NCBI RefSeq assembly: GCF_003265355.1
Contig: NZ_QFRW01000081.1
Span: 1 to 38,446 of the forward strand
Origin: Glycomyces dulcitolivorans
Lineage (GTDB): Bacteria; Actinomycetota; Actinomycetes; Mycobacteriales; Micromonosporaceae
Length of the DNA stretch: 38,446 bases
Direction: 5' to 3'
This document shows, in pieces, positions 16,015 through 24,312 of the stretch. How positions within the stretch are numbered: position 1 is the first letter of the stretch; every line of letters starts with the position of its first letter. The position numbers and the translations under genes are program-made. Below the pieces are notes generated by a model, which was given only the letters and a program-made list of their open reading frames with translations, was not told the DNA's origin and made no database searches.

Positions 16015-16692
16015 CTACTGCTCGGTCCAGAGCCGGTGGAGCGTCTCGGCCAGCTCCTTCGGGTGGGAGAGGGCGACCATGTGGCCGCCGTCGATCTCGT
16101 CCGGGACGATGCCGAGTCGTTCGGCGACATGGGCTTTGGCGAAGTGCGGCGGGAAGAAGCGGTCGTCGCGGCACAGCAGGTACCGGGTCGGGACGTCGGG
16201 CCAGGCCTGGAGCGGGGACGGTTCGTCCCAGCCGCCGTTCTGCTCGCGGCCGTGCGCGGCCTGGGCGGCGACGAGGTCCTCAGGGACGCCGTTGAAGAAC
16301 GCGGCGGCCTCTTCTTCGGGGGTCGCGATGGAGACGCCGAGGTCGTTGAAGCCGGTCGCGGCCCACCACTCGCCGGGGCTCTCGCCCGATTTCGGGATCA
16401 TCGCGGTCAGGAGCACGAGCAGTTCGGCGTCGATGCGGGAGCAGACGAGCGGGGCGACGAGGCCGCCGAAGGAGTGGGCGACGACGACCGGGTGCGGGAC
16501 GCCGGCGATCTCGGCGACGACCGCGTCGGCGTATGCGGTGACCCCGTTGTCCGGGTTCTCGATCGGCAGGTCGACGGCGATCACCTCGTGGCCGAGGCCG
16601 CGCAGGACCGGGGCGACCAGGTGCCAGTCCCAGGAGCTGCTTCCGCCCCCGTGGATCAGGACGAATGTAGTGCCCTCGTTATCGGCTCGCAT
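16015..16692 (-). CDS. Alpha/beta hydrolase, EstC/salicylate-esterase-like
   Basis: A 225-aa alpha/beta hydrolase. Seen: FVLIHGGGSSSWDWHLV (oxyanion region), nucleophile elbow AHSFGG with S74, CRDDRFFP (acid) and DGGHMVALSHP with the catalytic histidine. The short length and the HGGGSSSWDW start resemble the plant methylesterase/EstC-like group common in actinomycetes. The ATG at 16692 overlaps the EamA gene by 14 bp, and AAGGGAA precedes it, so it is the second gene of an EamA-hydrolase operon. The natural ester substrate is unknown. Confidence 0.85.
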   Translation of the reverse strand: MRADNEGTTFVLIHGGGSSSWDWHLVAPVLRGLGHEVIAVDLPIENPDNGVTAYADAVVAEIAGVPHPVVVAHSFGGLVAPLVCSRIDAELLVLLTAMIPKSGESPGEWWAATGFNDLGVSIATPEEEAAAFFNGVPEDLVAAQAAHGREQNGGWDEPSPLQAWPDVPTRYLLCRDDRFFPPHFAKAHVAERLGIVPDEIDGGHMVALSHPKELAETLHRLWTEQ

Positions 16693-17623
16693 GGCTGTTC
16701 CCTTCTTGCGGTTGGACTTCGAGCAGTTCGACGGGTGCGGCGGGGCGGCGGGGGCGTTCGGCCCTGAGGACGACCGCGACGGCGAGGAGGACCACGACGC
16801 CGCCCGCCGCGATGGGGAGCGTCACGGCCTCGCTCAGGACCAGCCAGCCGAGGAAGACCGCGACCACCGGGTTGACGTAGGCGTAGGTGGCGACCAGGGA
16901 GACGGGGGCGGAGTGCAGCAGCCAGACGTACGCGGAGAAGGCGATGACCGAGCCGAACACGACGAGGTAGGCCCAGGCGATCCAGGAGCTCGCGGCGTAG
17001 GAGGCCGGCTCGATCCGCTCGCCGGAGAGCAGGCCCACGGCGGTGAGGAGGGCGCCGCCGGTGAGCATCTCGTACACCGCGGTCACGAACGGGTCGCGCG
17101 GCAGCTTGAGGCGGGACTGGTACCAGGACCCGAACCCCCATGACACGGAGGAGAACGCGACCAGGGCGATCGTCCAGAAGGGGAAGTCGCCGGTGAGTCC
17201 GTTGGAGGCCAGGAGGGCGGCGAGACCGACGAAGCCGACGATCGCGCCCGCGGCGGCGGCGCGGGCCGGGCGTTCGCCGGAGAGCCTGCGGCACAGCAGG
17301 ACCCACAGCGGGACGGCCGCGACGAGCAGCGCCGTCAGGCCTGAGGGGGCGCCGCCGCTCTCGGCGACGGTCACCATGCCCTGCCCGAGGACCGGCAGGA
17401 GGAGGCCGAGGAGCGCGCACGACCACAGTTCGACGCGGCCGATCCGCAGCCGCCGCCAGCCGCCGCGGAAGGCGAGGATGACGCCGAGCAGGACGCCGGC
17501 GGACAGGAACCGCGTCCCCGCGGCGACGAGGGGCGGCATGTCCTCGACCATGACGCCGATGCCGAGATAGGTCGAGCCCCAGACGAGGTAGACGGTGCCG
17601 AGTGCGATTCCGATGAGCAGCAT
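16679..17623 (-). CDS. EamA/DMT-family exporter
   Basis: A 314-aa inner-membrane protein with ten predicted helices in two repeated halves, as in the drug/metabolite transporter superfamily. Family landmarks are YLVWGSTYLGIGVMV at the start, TRFLSAGVLLG, a proline-containing ALLVAAVPLWVLL closing the first half, and the second-half ATYAYVNPVVAVFLGWLVLSEAV. The ATG at 17623 has no ribosome site but a TAGCGT -10 (17636-17631) lies 7 nt upstream, suggesting a leaderless mRNA. It is divergent from a LysR gene and overlaps the hydrolase downstream. Substrate unknown; DMT members export amino acids, metabolites or drugs. Confidence 0.9.
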   Translation of the reverse strand: MLLIGIALGTVYLVWGSTYLGIGVMVEDMPPLVAAGTRFLSAGVLLGVILAFRGGWRRLRIGRVELWSCALLGLLLPVLGQGMVTVAESGGAPSGLTALLVAAVPLWVLLCRRLSGERPARAAAAGAIVGFVGLAALLASNGLTGDFPFWTIALVAFSSVSWGFGSWYQSRLKLPRDPFVTAVYEMLTGGALLTAVGLLSGERIEPASYAASSWIAWAYLVVFGSVIAFSAYVWLLHSAPVSLVATYAYVNPVVAVFLGWLVLSEAVTLPIAAGGVVVLLAVAVVLRAERPRRPAAPVELLEVQPQEGNSHASR

Positions 17624-17649
17624 GGGACTGACGCTAGACCGTCGCCTGC

Positions 17650-17667
17650 ATTATGAAAAGCGATAAT
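17650..17667. promoter_or_regulatory. Candidate LysR operator between EamA and lysR genes
   Basis: ATTAT (17650-17654) and ATAAT (17663-17667) form an inverted repeat with an 8-nt spacer in an AT-rich patch of the 95-bp divergent gap, and T-N11-A spacings typical of LysR boxes occur within it (for example T17651 and A17663). It lies about 27 nt from the EamA start and 52 nt from the lysR start, a usual place for a site controlling both. Confidence 0.55.
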
Positions 17668-17718
17668 CATCGATCAAAGCCATCGCCAGGGCCGATCGTT
17701 CGCGATAGCCTCGGCCTC

Positions 17719-18621
17719 ATGGCAGAGGTCGAACTGCGGCATCTCGCCGCGATGGCGGCGGTGGTCGACGAGGGCTCGTTCGGCCGTGCCGCCGTGCGGC
17801 TGGGCTACACGCAGTCGACGGTGAGCCAGCAGATCGCCTTGCTGGAGAAGACGATCGGCGGCCCGGTCTTCGACCGCCCCGGCGGCCCCAGGCCGGTCCG
17901 GCTCACCCCGCTCGGCAAGGTCGTGCTCGGGCACGGCCGCGAGCTGCTGGCGAGGGCCCAGGCGATGGCGACCGCCGTCGAGCGCTTCAACGCCTGCGGC
18001 GGGCGGATCGACATCGGCACGTTCCAGAGCCTGTCCAACGTGCTGCTGCCGGAGTTGGTGGCGCGGCTGCGCGACGAGCAGCCCGGCTGCGACATCAGGC
18101 TCGTCGAGGACGAGTCGGGCCGGCCGCCGGTCGGCGAGGTCGACCTGATGTTCTTCGACGGCCCGGGTGGCGGGGAGGCGGAGCACCGCAAGCTGTTCGA
18201 CGACCCGTACGTGCTGGTGGCCCGGCGCGGGGCCTTCCCCGACGGGCCGGTGCGGTTCGCGCAGCTCGACGGGGCCCCGATGGTCGCGTGGCCCCCGACC
18301 TGTGACCAGCCGCGCGTGGAGCAGGCGTTCGCGGACAACGACGCGCGCCCGCAGATCGTGTTCCGCGCCGCGGGCAACGAGGCGGTGCTGGCGATGGTCC
18401 GGGCCGGGATCGGGTCGGCGGTGCTCCCGCTGCTGGCCGTCCACGGCACGGCCGCGCTCACCGAAGGGGCCTTGACCGTGCACGAACTCGCGCCGGAGGT
18501 CCCGCCGCGCGAGATCTACGTGCTGTGGCAGACCGGACGCACGCTTTCACCCCTTGCGTTGCGGGCCATGGAGATCGCCGCCGAGATCGCGGCGGACTTT
18601 CCGGCGGCCGGTCGCCCGTGA
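17719..18621 (+). CDS. LysR-family regulator
   Basis: A 300-aa LysR regulator. Residues about 3-62 are the winged helix (VELRHLAAMAAVVDEGSFGRAAVRLG, YTQSTVSQQIALLEKTIGGPVFDR, VRLTPLGKVVLGHG), and residues about 90-290 are the periplasmic-binding-like effector domain (IDIGTFQSLSNVLLPELVARLR, AGIGSAVLPLLAV). The start at 17719 (MAEVELRHL) was chosen over an in-frame ATG at 17653. TAGCCT (17706-17711) is a possible -10 for a leaderless mRNA. It probably regulates the divergent EamA-hydrolase operon and itself. The ligand is unknown. Confidence 0.92.
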   Translation: MAEVELRHLAAMAAVVDEGSFGRAAVRLGYTQSTVSQQIALLEKTIGGPVFDRPGGPRPVRLTPLGKVVLGHGRELLARAQAMATAVERFNACGGRIDIGTFQSLSNVLLPELVARLRDEQPGCDIRLVEDESGRPPVGEVDLMFFDGPGGGEAEHRKLFDDPYVLVARRGAFPDGPVRFAQLDGAPMVAWPPTCDQPRVEQAFADNDARPQIVFRAAGNEAVLAMVRAGIGSAVLPLLAVHGTAALTEGALTVHELAPEVPPREIYVLWQTGRTLSPLALRAMEIAAEIAADFPAAGRP

Positions 18622-18808
18622 TCATTCGCGGCCGAAGGCGCCGATCCCGGCGTGGAGCAGTCCGATGAGGCGGAAGGGCGCCGGCGGGGCGGTGTGACAT
18701 CACCCCTGGAGCCCCACCGACGACGAGCCCACTGTACTACTACGTTAGTTAGTAGATGGATCGGGCGCGGAAGGATGACGACGCTCAGGGCCGGCAGGGC
18801 CGCCGCGG
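18622..18808. other. 187-bp gap with a CTACTA palindrome and possible gene relics
   Basis: The gap lies between two convergent genes, where no promoter is expected. It nevertheless holds CTACTA (18737-18742) and TAGTAG (18750-18755) as an inverted repeat with a 7-nt spacer in an AT-rich patch. A GGAAGG and ATG (18775) follow on the plus strand and lead into only 28 codons. On the minus strand a protein-like 3' end, FRLIGLLHAGIGAFGRE-stop, abuts the LysR stop but is closed upstream. Together these look like remains of a regulator/target pair that has been deleted. Confidence 0.35.
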
Positions 18809-19897
18809 CTACGGTCCGCAGTCGCCGCAGTGGGCGTCGGCCGGAGGCTCCTCGTCGTTGACCAGGGACTCGATCCATTCGGCGAGGCCGACGCCGTCGA
18901 CTTCGATCTCGTAGAACTTGTCGGGCTCGAAGATCTGGTGGTCGGCGCCGGGCGCGGTGTAGCTGTGGATCGTCACTCCCGATGCTTCGATGGCGGCCTC
19001 GTTGCGGTCGATCTCGGCGAGGAGGTCCGCGGGGTCGGCCAGCCATTCGGTCAGCTCGGAGGTGGCGTTGGGGTCGTAGGCGAAGTCGAAGCGGCCCAAG
19101 ACGAGGTCGGGGTTGTGCAGGCCGGCCTGGGTCCAGAAGCCCGGGACACTCCAGGCGTCGGGTTCGAGGCCGGCGGTCGCCCAGTCGGGGACCGCGTCGT
19201 AAGCGCCCCAGTCGGTGTCGAGGACCTCGGTGTTGAAGTCGGGATCGTCCGGCCAGGCGCCCGATTGGCCGCCGAGGACCGTGACCTTCGCGTCGGGCAG
19301 CAGGTCGGCGACGAGGCCGCCGTAGATCGGGGCCGCGACCGATCCGGCGGTCTTGCCGATGACCACGACCTCCTCGGCGTCGGGGTACTGCTCGGCGAGG
19401 TAGTCGAGGGCGGCCGTGCCGTTGGCGTAGCCGTTGTGCTCCACGGTGAGTCCGGTGGAGTACTCCTGGGTCGAGGCGCCCAGGTGGGAGTCGCCGGTGC
19501 AGGAGGTCACGTAGATGAACGAGTACTCCGAGAACGGGTTGTCGCCCCGCGTGGTGTCGAACATGCCGCTGCGGTTCTGGGGGTCCACGCCCGAGACGTT
19601 CCAGGTGTAGGCGTCGCTCTTGCCGCGCTCGCCGGTGAACGCGCAGGTCGCGGCGTCCCAGCAGACGCCGCCGCCGTTGAGGAAGAGGACCACTTTCGTG
19701 GTGTCGGCCCGGCGCTCCCAGAACGCGAACGGGGTGCCGTCGGCGCAGTGGCAGTCGGGGGCCGTCGCCTCGACGCGGGTCCACTCCAGCGGTTCGCGGG
19801 AGTTGAACAGCGCGCATCCGGCGAGGAGGAGCGACAGTGCGGTGAACAGGAGCAGGAGCTTTCGCGGAAGGGTGTTGCGGGGGAACGGATTCGTCAT
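18809..19897 (-). CDS. Pectinacetylesterase-like lipoprotein with Thr in the nucleophile position
   Basis: A 362-aa lipoprotein. A basic N-terminus and hydrophobic LLLLFTALSLLLAGC (lipobox LAGC, C28) are followed by a domain of the pectinacetylesterase / Notum-like family: VVLFLNGGGVCWDAATCAF (oxyanion region), YVTSCTGDSHLG, GTAALDYLAEQYPDAEEVVVIG and a late GADHQIF with H320. The nucleophile elbow, normally G-x-S-A-G, reads GKTAGS, so T183 replaces the serine. Cysteines (C49, C51, C80, C85, C133, C357, C360) suggest disulfides outside the membrane. The ATG at 19897 lacks a strong ribosome site. It is divergent from the HK-RR-MMPL module, with a 12-bp palindrome between them. Confidence 0.8.
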   Translation of the reverse strand: MTNPFPRNTLPRKLLLLFTALSLLLAGCALFNSREPLEWTRVEATAPDCHCADGTPFAFWERRADTTKVVLFLNGGGVCWDAATCAFTGERGKSDAYTWNVSGVDPQNRSGMFDTTRGDNPFSEYSFIYVTSCTGDSHLGASTQEYSTGLTVEHNGYANGTAALDYLAEQYPDAEEVVVIGKTAGSVAAPIYGGLVADLLPDAKVTVLGGQSGAWPDDPDFNTEVLDTDWGAYDAVPDWATAGLEPDAWSVPGFWTQAGLHNPDLVLGRFDFAYDPNATSELTEWLADPADLLAEIDRNEAAIEASGVTIHSYTAPGADHQIFEPDKFYEIEVDGVGLAEWIESLVNDEEPPADAHCGDCGP

Positions 19898-19937
19898 GGG
19901 GCCAGTCTGGGCGGGGCCGGAGCGGGCGCGCATCTGT

Positions 19938-19967
19938 CGAAAGTCAGGTCCTGAAACCTGACTTTCG
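19938..19967. promoter_or_regulatory. 30-bp palindrome between the esterase-like gene and the kinase gene
   Basis: CGAAAGTCAGGT (19938-19949) and ACCTGACTTTCG (19956-19967) are perfect inverted copies around CCTGAA. The site is 41 nt upstream of the lipoprotein start and 45 nt upstream of the kinase start. No T-tract follows and both neighbours start here, so an operator shared by both genes is more likely than a terminator. TAAGAT (19996-20001) is a possible -10 for the kinase gene. Confidence 0.65.
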
Positions 19968-20011
19968 GCAGGTGTCCGGCGGCGCCGCCGGGGCCTAAGA
20001 TTGCGCCTGTT

Positions 20012-21268
20012 ATGAAGCACCAGCTCACCGCATTGCGCGGCACCCTGCTCAGGCCGGGCGTCCAGGACGCCGGCCTCGCCGCCGTGCTCCTGGCCGCCAC
20101 CTGGGCGGTGTACGGTGGCGCGGCCGATGATCACAGTGGGCTGTTCACCGAGGCGGTGTGGTTGCGATCGACTGCGGTGCAGTGGGTGCTGATCTCGGTC
20201 GGTGCGGCGGCCGTGGTGGTGCGGCGGGTGTGGCCGGTGGTCGCGCTTGCTGCGGCGGTTGTCGCGGTGCTCGTGGAGATGGCGTTGGCTTTGGGGCCCT
20301 TGCCGATCGCGGCGGCGGTGCCGGTGGTGCTGTACACGGTGGCGGTGCGGCGGGAGCGGAAGGTGTCGCTCGCGGTCCTGGGTGCGCTGTTGGCGCTCAT
20401 GGTGGCGTGGTCGCTGTACACGGCATTGGACGGCAAGGCGAACGGCTGGACCTATGCGGGCTGGCCGCTCGGCGCGGGCGGGCGCGAGCAGGACCCGGAC
20501 GCCGTGCTGGGGCCGACCGACTGGGGCGGGATTCCCGTGCTCGGCCCGCTCCTGGTGGTGGCGTGGGCGATCGGGTGGGGCGTGCGCAGTCGGCGCGAGT
20601 ACCTCGTCCAGCTCAGGGACCGCCAGCGCGGTCTGGAGCGCGAGCGTGAGCAGCGGGCCGCGCTGGCGGTCGCGGAGGAGCGGGCGCGGATCACCCGCGA
20701 GCTGCACGACGTGGTCGCGCACGGTCTGGCGGTCATCGTGATGCAGGCGCAGGGGGGCGCGGCGGCGTTCGCCAAGCGGCCCGAGTCCACATTGGCGGCG
20801 CTCGACACCATCGCGGCGACCGGGCGCGCCTCGCTCGCCGACATCCGGCAGGTCTTGGCCGAGCCGGAGGCGGGTGCGGTGCCGGGTCTGGCGGATCTGC
20901 CGGAGCTGATCGCGCGGGTGCAACAGGCGGGGACTTTGGTGCGGTTGCGGACCGATGGCGTGCCGCGAGCGCTGCCCGCGGGCGTCAATGCCGCGGCGTA
21001 CCGGATCGTGCAGGAGGCGTTGACCAACAGCATGAAGCACGCCGGGCCGGGGGCCGCCGTCACGGCCGTGATCGGTTACGGCCACGGTGAGGTGACGGTC
21101 GAGGTCGTCGACGACGGTGTCGGCGGGGCGGTGGCCGGGAGTGGGAACGGGTTGCGCGGCATGCGGAAGCGGGCCGCGATGCTGGGCGGCGAGGTGGAGG
21201 CCGGGCCTGTCGAGGGCGGGTTCGCCGTGCGGGCGCGGCTGCCGTTCGGTCCGGAGGACGCGGCGTGA
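20012..21268 (+). CDS. NarL-type sensor histidine kinase
   Basis: A 418-aa membrane kinase. An N-terminal part with about five hydrophobic segments (residues about 20-190) is followed by a short coiled region and the HisKA_3 helix [19 protein letters not shown] with phospho-acceptor H232. The HATPase domain then follows: [17 protein letters not shown] (N box), VVDDGVGG and [16 protein letters not shown]. No large sensory domain is present, so the signal is probably sensed in or at the membrane. The ATG at 20012 has no ribosome site; TAAGAT sits 10 nt upstream. It overlaps the response regulator start by 4 nt (GTGA). Confidence 0.93.
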   Translation: MKHQLTALRGTLLRPGVQDAGLAAVLLAATWAVYGGAADDHSGLFTEAVWLRSTAVQWVLISVGAAAVVVRRVWPVVALAAAVVAVLVEMALALGPLPIAAAVPVVLYTVAVRRERKVSLAVLGALLALMVAWSLYTALDGKANGWTYAGWPLGAGGREQDPDAVLGPTDWGGIPVLGPLLVVAWAIGWGVRSRREYLVQLRDRQRGLEREREQRAALAVAEERARITRELHDVVAHGLAVIVMQAQGGAAAFAKRPESTLAALDTIAATGRASLADIRQVLAEPEAGAVPGLADLPELIARVQQAGTLVRLRTDGVPRALPAGVNAAAYRIVQEALTNSMKHAGPGAAVTAVIGYGHGEVTVEVVDDGVGGAVAGSGNGLRGMRKRAAMLGGEVEAGPVEGGFAVRARLPFGPEDAA

Positions 21269-21924
21269 TCCGGCTGGTGCTGGCCGACGACCAGGTGCTG
21301 CTGCGTCAGGGGCTGCGGATGATCCTGGAGGCCGCCGACGACATGGACGTCGTCGGGGAGGCCGACGACGGCGCGGGCGCCGTCGCGCTCGCGGTCGAGC
21401 AGGGGCCCGATGTGATCCTGATGGACGTGCGGATGCCGGAGGTCGACGGCTTGGAGGCGACCTCGCGCATCCGGGCGCTCATGCCGGACGGGCCCCGCAT
21501 CCTGATCCTGACGACGTTCGACCTCGACGAGTACGTGTACGCCTCGCTTCGCGCGGGCGCCAGCGGGTTCCTGCTCAAGGACACGCTGACCGCCGACCTG
21601 CTGTCGGGCATCCGGGCGGTGGCGCGGGGCGACGCCATCGTCGCGCCGCAGGTCACCCGACGGTTGATCGAGCGCCACATCGGATCGGCCGGTGATCCCT
21701 TGCCGCGCAGTGAATCCGACCTGCGCGAGTTGACCGAGCGGGAGCGCGAGGTGCTCGGACTCGTGGCCCGGGGCCTGTCGAACGCCGAGATCGCCGGGCG
21801 GCTCTTCCTGGCCGAGGGCACCGTCAAGGGCCACGTCAGCCGCATCCTCGCCAAGCTCGACCTGCGCGACCGGGTACAGGCCGTGATCCTGGCGTACGAG
21901 TGCGGTCTCGTCCGTCCCGGCTGA
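21265..21924 (+). CDS. NarL/FixJ-type response regulator
   Basis: A 219-aa regulator with a receiver domain ([14 protein letters not shown], phospho-acceptor D54 in [37 protein letters not shown] with the conserved Lys) and a LuxR-type HTH ([44 protein letters not shown], about residues 152-200). The GTG at 21265 overlaps the kinase stop, so the pair is co-translated. It probably controls the MMPL gene 140 bp downstream and perhaps its own promoter at the 19938-19967 palindrome. Confidence 0.94.
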   Translation: MIRLVLADDQVLLRQGLRMILEAADDMDVVGEADDGAGAVALAVEQGPDVILMDVRMPEVDGLEATSRIRALMPDGPRILILTTFDLDEYVYASLRAGASGFLLKDTLTADLLSGIRAVARGDAIVAPQVTRRLIERHIGSAGDPLPRSESDLRELTEREREVLGLVARGLSNAEIAGRLFLAEGTVKGHVSRILAKLDLRDRVQAVILAYECGLVRPG

Positions 21925-21944
21925 CGGTCCAATGGGCTGCTGAG

Positions 21945-21968
21945 CTGGGGTTTTCCGGTGCACCCCAG
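21945..21968. terminator. Hairpin between the response regulator and MMPL genes
   Basis: CTGGGGT (21945-21951) pairs with ACCCCAG (21962-21968) around a 10-nt loop, 20 nt after the regulator stop. It may end or attenuate transcription before the MMPL gene. The remaining gap to 22063 holds a TAGTGT (22015-22020) that could be a -10 for the MMPL gene, without a clear -35. Confidence 0.4.
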
Positions 21969-22063
21969 GGAGAATGAGGGGGTCTGCCCTACCGACCGGG
22001 GCGGGATTTCTGTTTAGTGTCGGCTTGACCGGACTTGCCGATTTCGACAGAAGCAGAGCCCTG

Positions 22064-24235
22064 ATGACGACGCGAACCGCGGCACCCCCGCCCACGCCCG
22101 CCGACGCCCGACGCCGCGGCCCCACCGTGCGGGTCGCCGCCTGGAGTGCGGCCAACCCCTGGAAGGCGATCGGCGCGTGGGTGCTGTTCGTCGCCGTGTG
22201 CTTCGGGGCCGGGACGACCGTCGGCACGCAGCAGGCGGCGTTCTCCGACTACTGGATCGGCGAGGCCGGGGACGCCGAGGCGATGGCCGTCGAGAACGGC
22301 GTCGCGGCCCCGGCGGTCGAGCAGATCCTGATCACCGCGCCCGCAGGCGATCTCGACGCGGCCGCGGTCGACGCCGCGGTGGCCGACCTGACCGCGCGGA
22401 TGGGCGAACTCGACGAGGTCGCCGACGTCAGCGAGCCGGTGACCGCTGCGGACGGCGAGGCCGTCCGGGTCGCGGTCACCATGTCGATGCCCTTCCACGA
22501 GGCGGTCGACCACATCGACCCGCTGCTGGCGGTCACCGCGGACGTCCAGGAGGCCCACCCGGGGCTGGACATCGCCGAGACCGGCAGCAAGTCGATGTCG
22601 GTCGAACTCGACGAGCAGCTCGGCGCCGAACTGGCGAAAGTGGAGCGGTTCACGCTGCCGGTCACGCTGGCGATCCTGTTCGTCGTGTTCGGGTCGCTCC
22701 TGCTGGCGGGCGTGCCGCTGGCGCTCGCGGTCAGCTCGATCCTCGCCGCGATGGGCGTCTACGCGCTCGGCTCGCACTTCTTCCCCGACGCCGGAGGCGC
22801 GGTCACCAGCGTGCTCGCGATGATCGGGATGGCCGTGGGCGTGGACTACTCGCTGTTCTACCTCAAGCGCGTCCGCGAGGAGCGGCACCGGCTCGGTGCG
22901 GACGGCAGCCTTGCCGCCGCGGTCGAACTCGCGGCCGAGACGGCCGGTCGCACCATCGTGGTCTCCGGTGTCGCCGTCATGGTCTCGCTCGCGGGCCTGT
23001 ACCTGGTCGGCGACGTCATCTTCTCCTCGATCGCGACCGCCTGCATCATCGTGGTCGCCATCGCCATGGTCAGTTCGCTGACGGTGCTGCCCGCGCTGCT
23101 GGCCAAGGTCGGGCGGCGCATCGACGGCGGCAGGCTGCTGCGGCGCCGCGGCACGTCGGGCGAGAGTCGCCTGTGGACTTCGCTGCTGCGTCCGGCGTTC
23201 CGGCGCCCGGCGGCCACCGCGGTCATCGGCCTGATCGTCATCGGCGGCCTCGCCGTTCCCGCGCTGGGCATGACCACGAGCGTCGAGGGCAAGGAGACCT
23301 TCCCCAGGTCGCTCGACACCATCGCGGCGTACGACGAGCTCACCGACGCGTTCCCCGACGCCGGGGTGACCCACACGGTCATCGCGAAGGTGGACCCCGC
23401 CGACGCGGACGCGCTCGCCGCGGCCGTCGCCGACCTGGAGGCCCGCACGCAGGAGAACGCCCTGTTCGCCCCGACCGAGCGGCCGCGCGTGCGCGTCTCC
23501 GAGGACGGCGCGGCGATCGCGATCGACCTGCCCGTCCCCTACCCGACCAGCGACCCTCGGGCCGCGCAGTCGCTGGAGCTGCTGCGCGGGGACCTGGTGC
23601 CCGCGACCATCGGCGAGATCGACGGCGCCGAGTACGCCGTGTCCGGGGAGCCGGCGTACGCGTCCGACTATTCGAGCCACCAGTCCGCGCACCTGGTCCT
23701 GGTTCTGGCGTTCGTGCTGCTGGCGACGCTAGTGGTCATGCTCATCGCCTTCCGGTCCCTGATCGTGGCGGCGCTGAGCATGGTCTTGAACCTGCTGTCG
23801 ACGCTGGCCGCGTGGGGCGCGCTGGTCCTGGTGTTCCAGGGGACGTGGGCCGAGGGGCTCCTGGACTTCGACTCCCCCGGGTTCATCGGGTCCCGTGCGC
23901 CGCTGATGATCTTCGCGATCCTCTTCGGACTGTCGCTGGACTACCAGCTGTTCGTCATGAGCCGCATCAAAGAGGCCGCGATGAGCGGCCTGGAGCCGCG
24001 GGAGGCGATCCGGCAGGGCATCCTGTCGTCGGCGAGCGTGGTCACCAGCGCCGCGATCATCATGATGTCGGTGTTCGTGGCCTTCGTCTTCATCGACCGC
24101 ATCGAGATGAAGCAGCTCGGGTTCGCGCTGGCGCTCGGCGTGCTGCTCGACGCCGTGGTCGTCCTCGTCATGATGCTCCCCGCCCTCCTGGCCCTGGTCG
24201 ACCGCATCGGCCGCTGGCCGGCGCGCTGGGCATAG
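22064..24235 (+). CDS. MMPL/RND-family membrane transporter
   Basis: A 723-aa inner-membrane transporter of the MMPL subfamily of RND proteins. The layout is one helix (NPWKAIGAWVLFVAVCFGAG), an outer domain (about residues 40-185), five helices with GMAVGVDYSLFYLKRVREER at the conserved Asp-Tyr pair, then a second half with the mirror motif FGLSLDYQLFVMSRIKEA and a final helix bundle. MMPL proteins export lipids, siderophores or drugs using proton flow. The ATG at 22064 (MTTRTAAP) was chosen over an in-frame ATG at 21974 because it fits the family N-terminus, though the ribosome site is weak. It follows the kinase/regulator pair and is probably their target. Confidence 0.92.
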   Translation: MTTRTAAPPPTPADARRRGPTVRVAAWSAANPWKAIGAWVLFVAVCFGAGTTVGTQQAAFSDYWIGEAGDAEAMAVENGVAAPAVEQILITAPAGDLDAAAVDAAVADLTARMGELDEVADVSEPVTAADGEAVRVAVTMSMPFHEAVDHIDPLLAVTADVQEAHPGLDIAETGSKSMSVELDEQLGAELAKVERFTLPVTLAILFVVFGSLLLAGVPLALAVSSILAAMGVYALGSHFFPDAGGAVTSVLAMIGMAVGVDYSLFYLKRVREERHRLGADGSLAAAVELAAETAGRTIVVSGVAVMVSLAGLYLVGDVIFSSIATACIIVVAIAMVSSLTVLPALLAKVGRRIDGGRLLRRRGTSGESRLWTSLLRPAFRRPAATAVIGLIVIGGLAVPALGMTTSVEGKETFPRSLDTIAAYDELTDAFPDAGVTHTVIAKVDPADADALAAAVADLEARTQENALFAPTERPRVRVSEDGAAIAIDLPVPYPTSDPRAAQSLELLRGDLVPATIGEIDGAEYAVSGEPAYASDYSSHQSAHLVLVLAFVLLATLVVMLIAFRSLIVAALSMVLNLLSTLAAWGALVLVFQGTWAEGLLDFDSPGFIGSRAPLMIFAILFGLSLDYQLFVMSRIKEAAMSGLEPREAIRQGILSSASVVTSAAIIMMSVFVAFVFIDRIEMKQLGFALALGVLLDAVVVLVMMLPALLALVDRIGRWPARWA

Positions 24236-24312
24236 CCCGAATACCCGCCGGTCGCGGCTGAACGCGTGCGATATTGGCTGCGCCAGTGACGCATCCACAA
24301 TGGGGGGAATTC

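Noticed and set aside
18458-18703. 81-codon minus-strand frame starting MMSHRPAG
   Set aside because: Arg/Pro-rich, overlaps the 3' end of the LysR gene and lacks a ribosome site.
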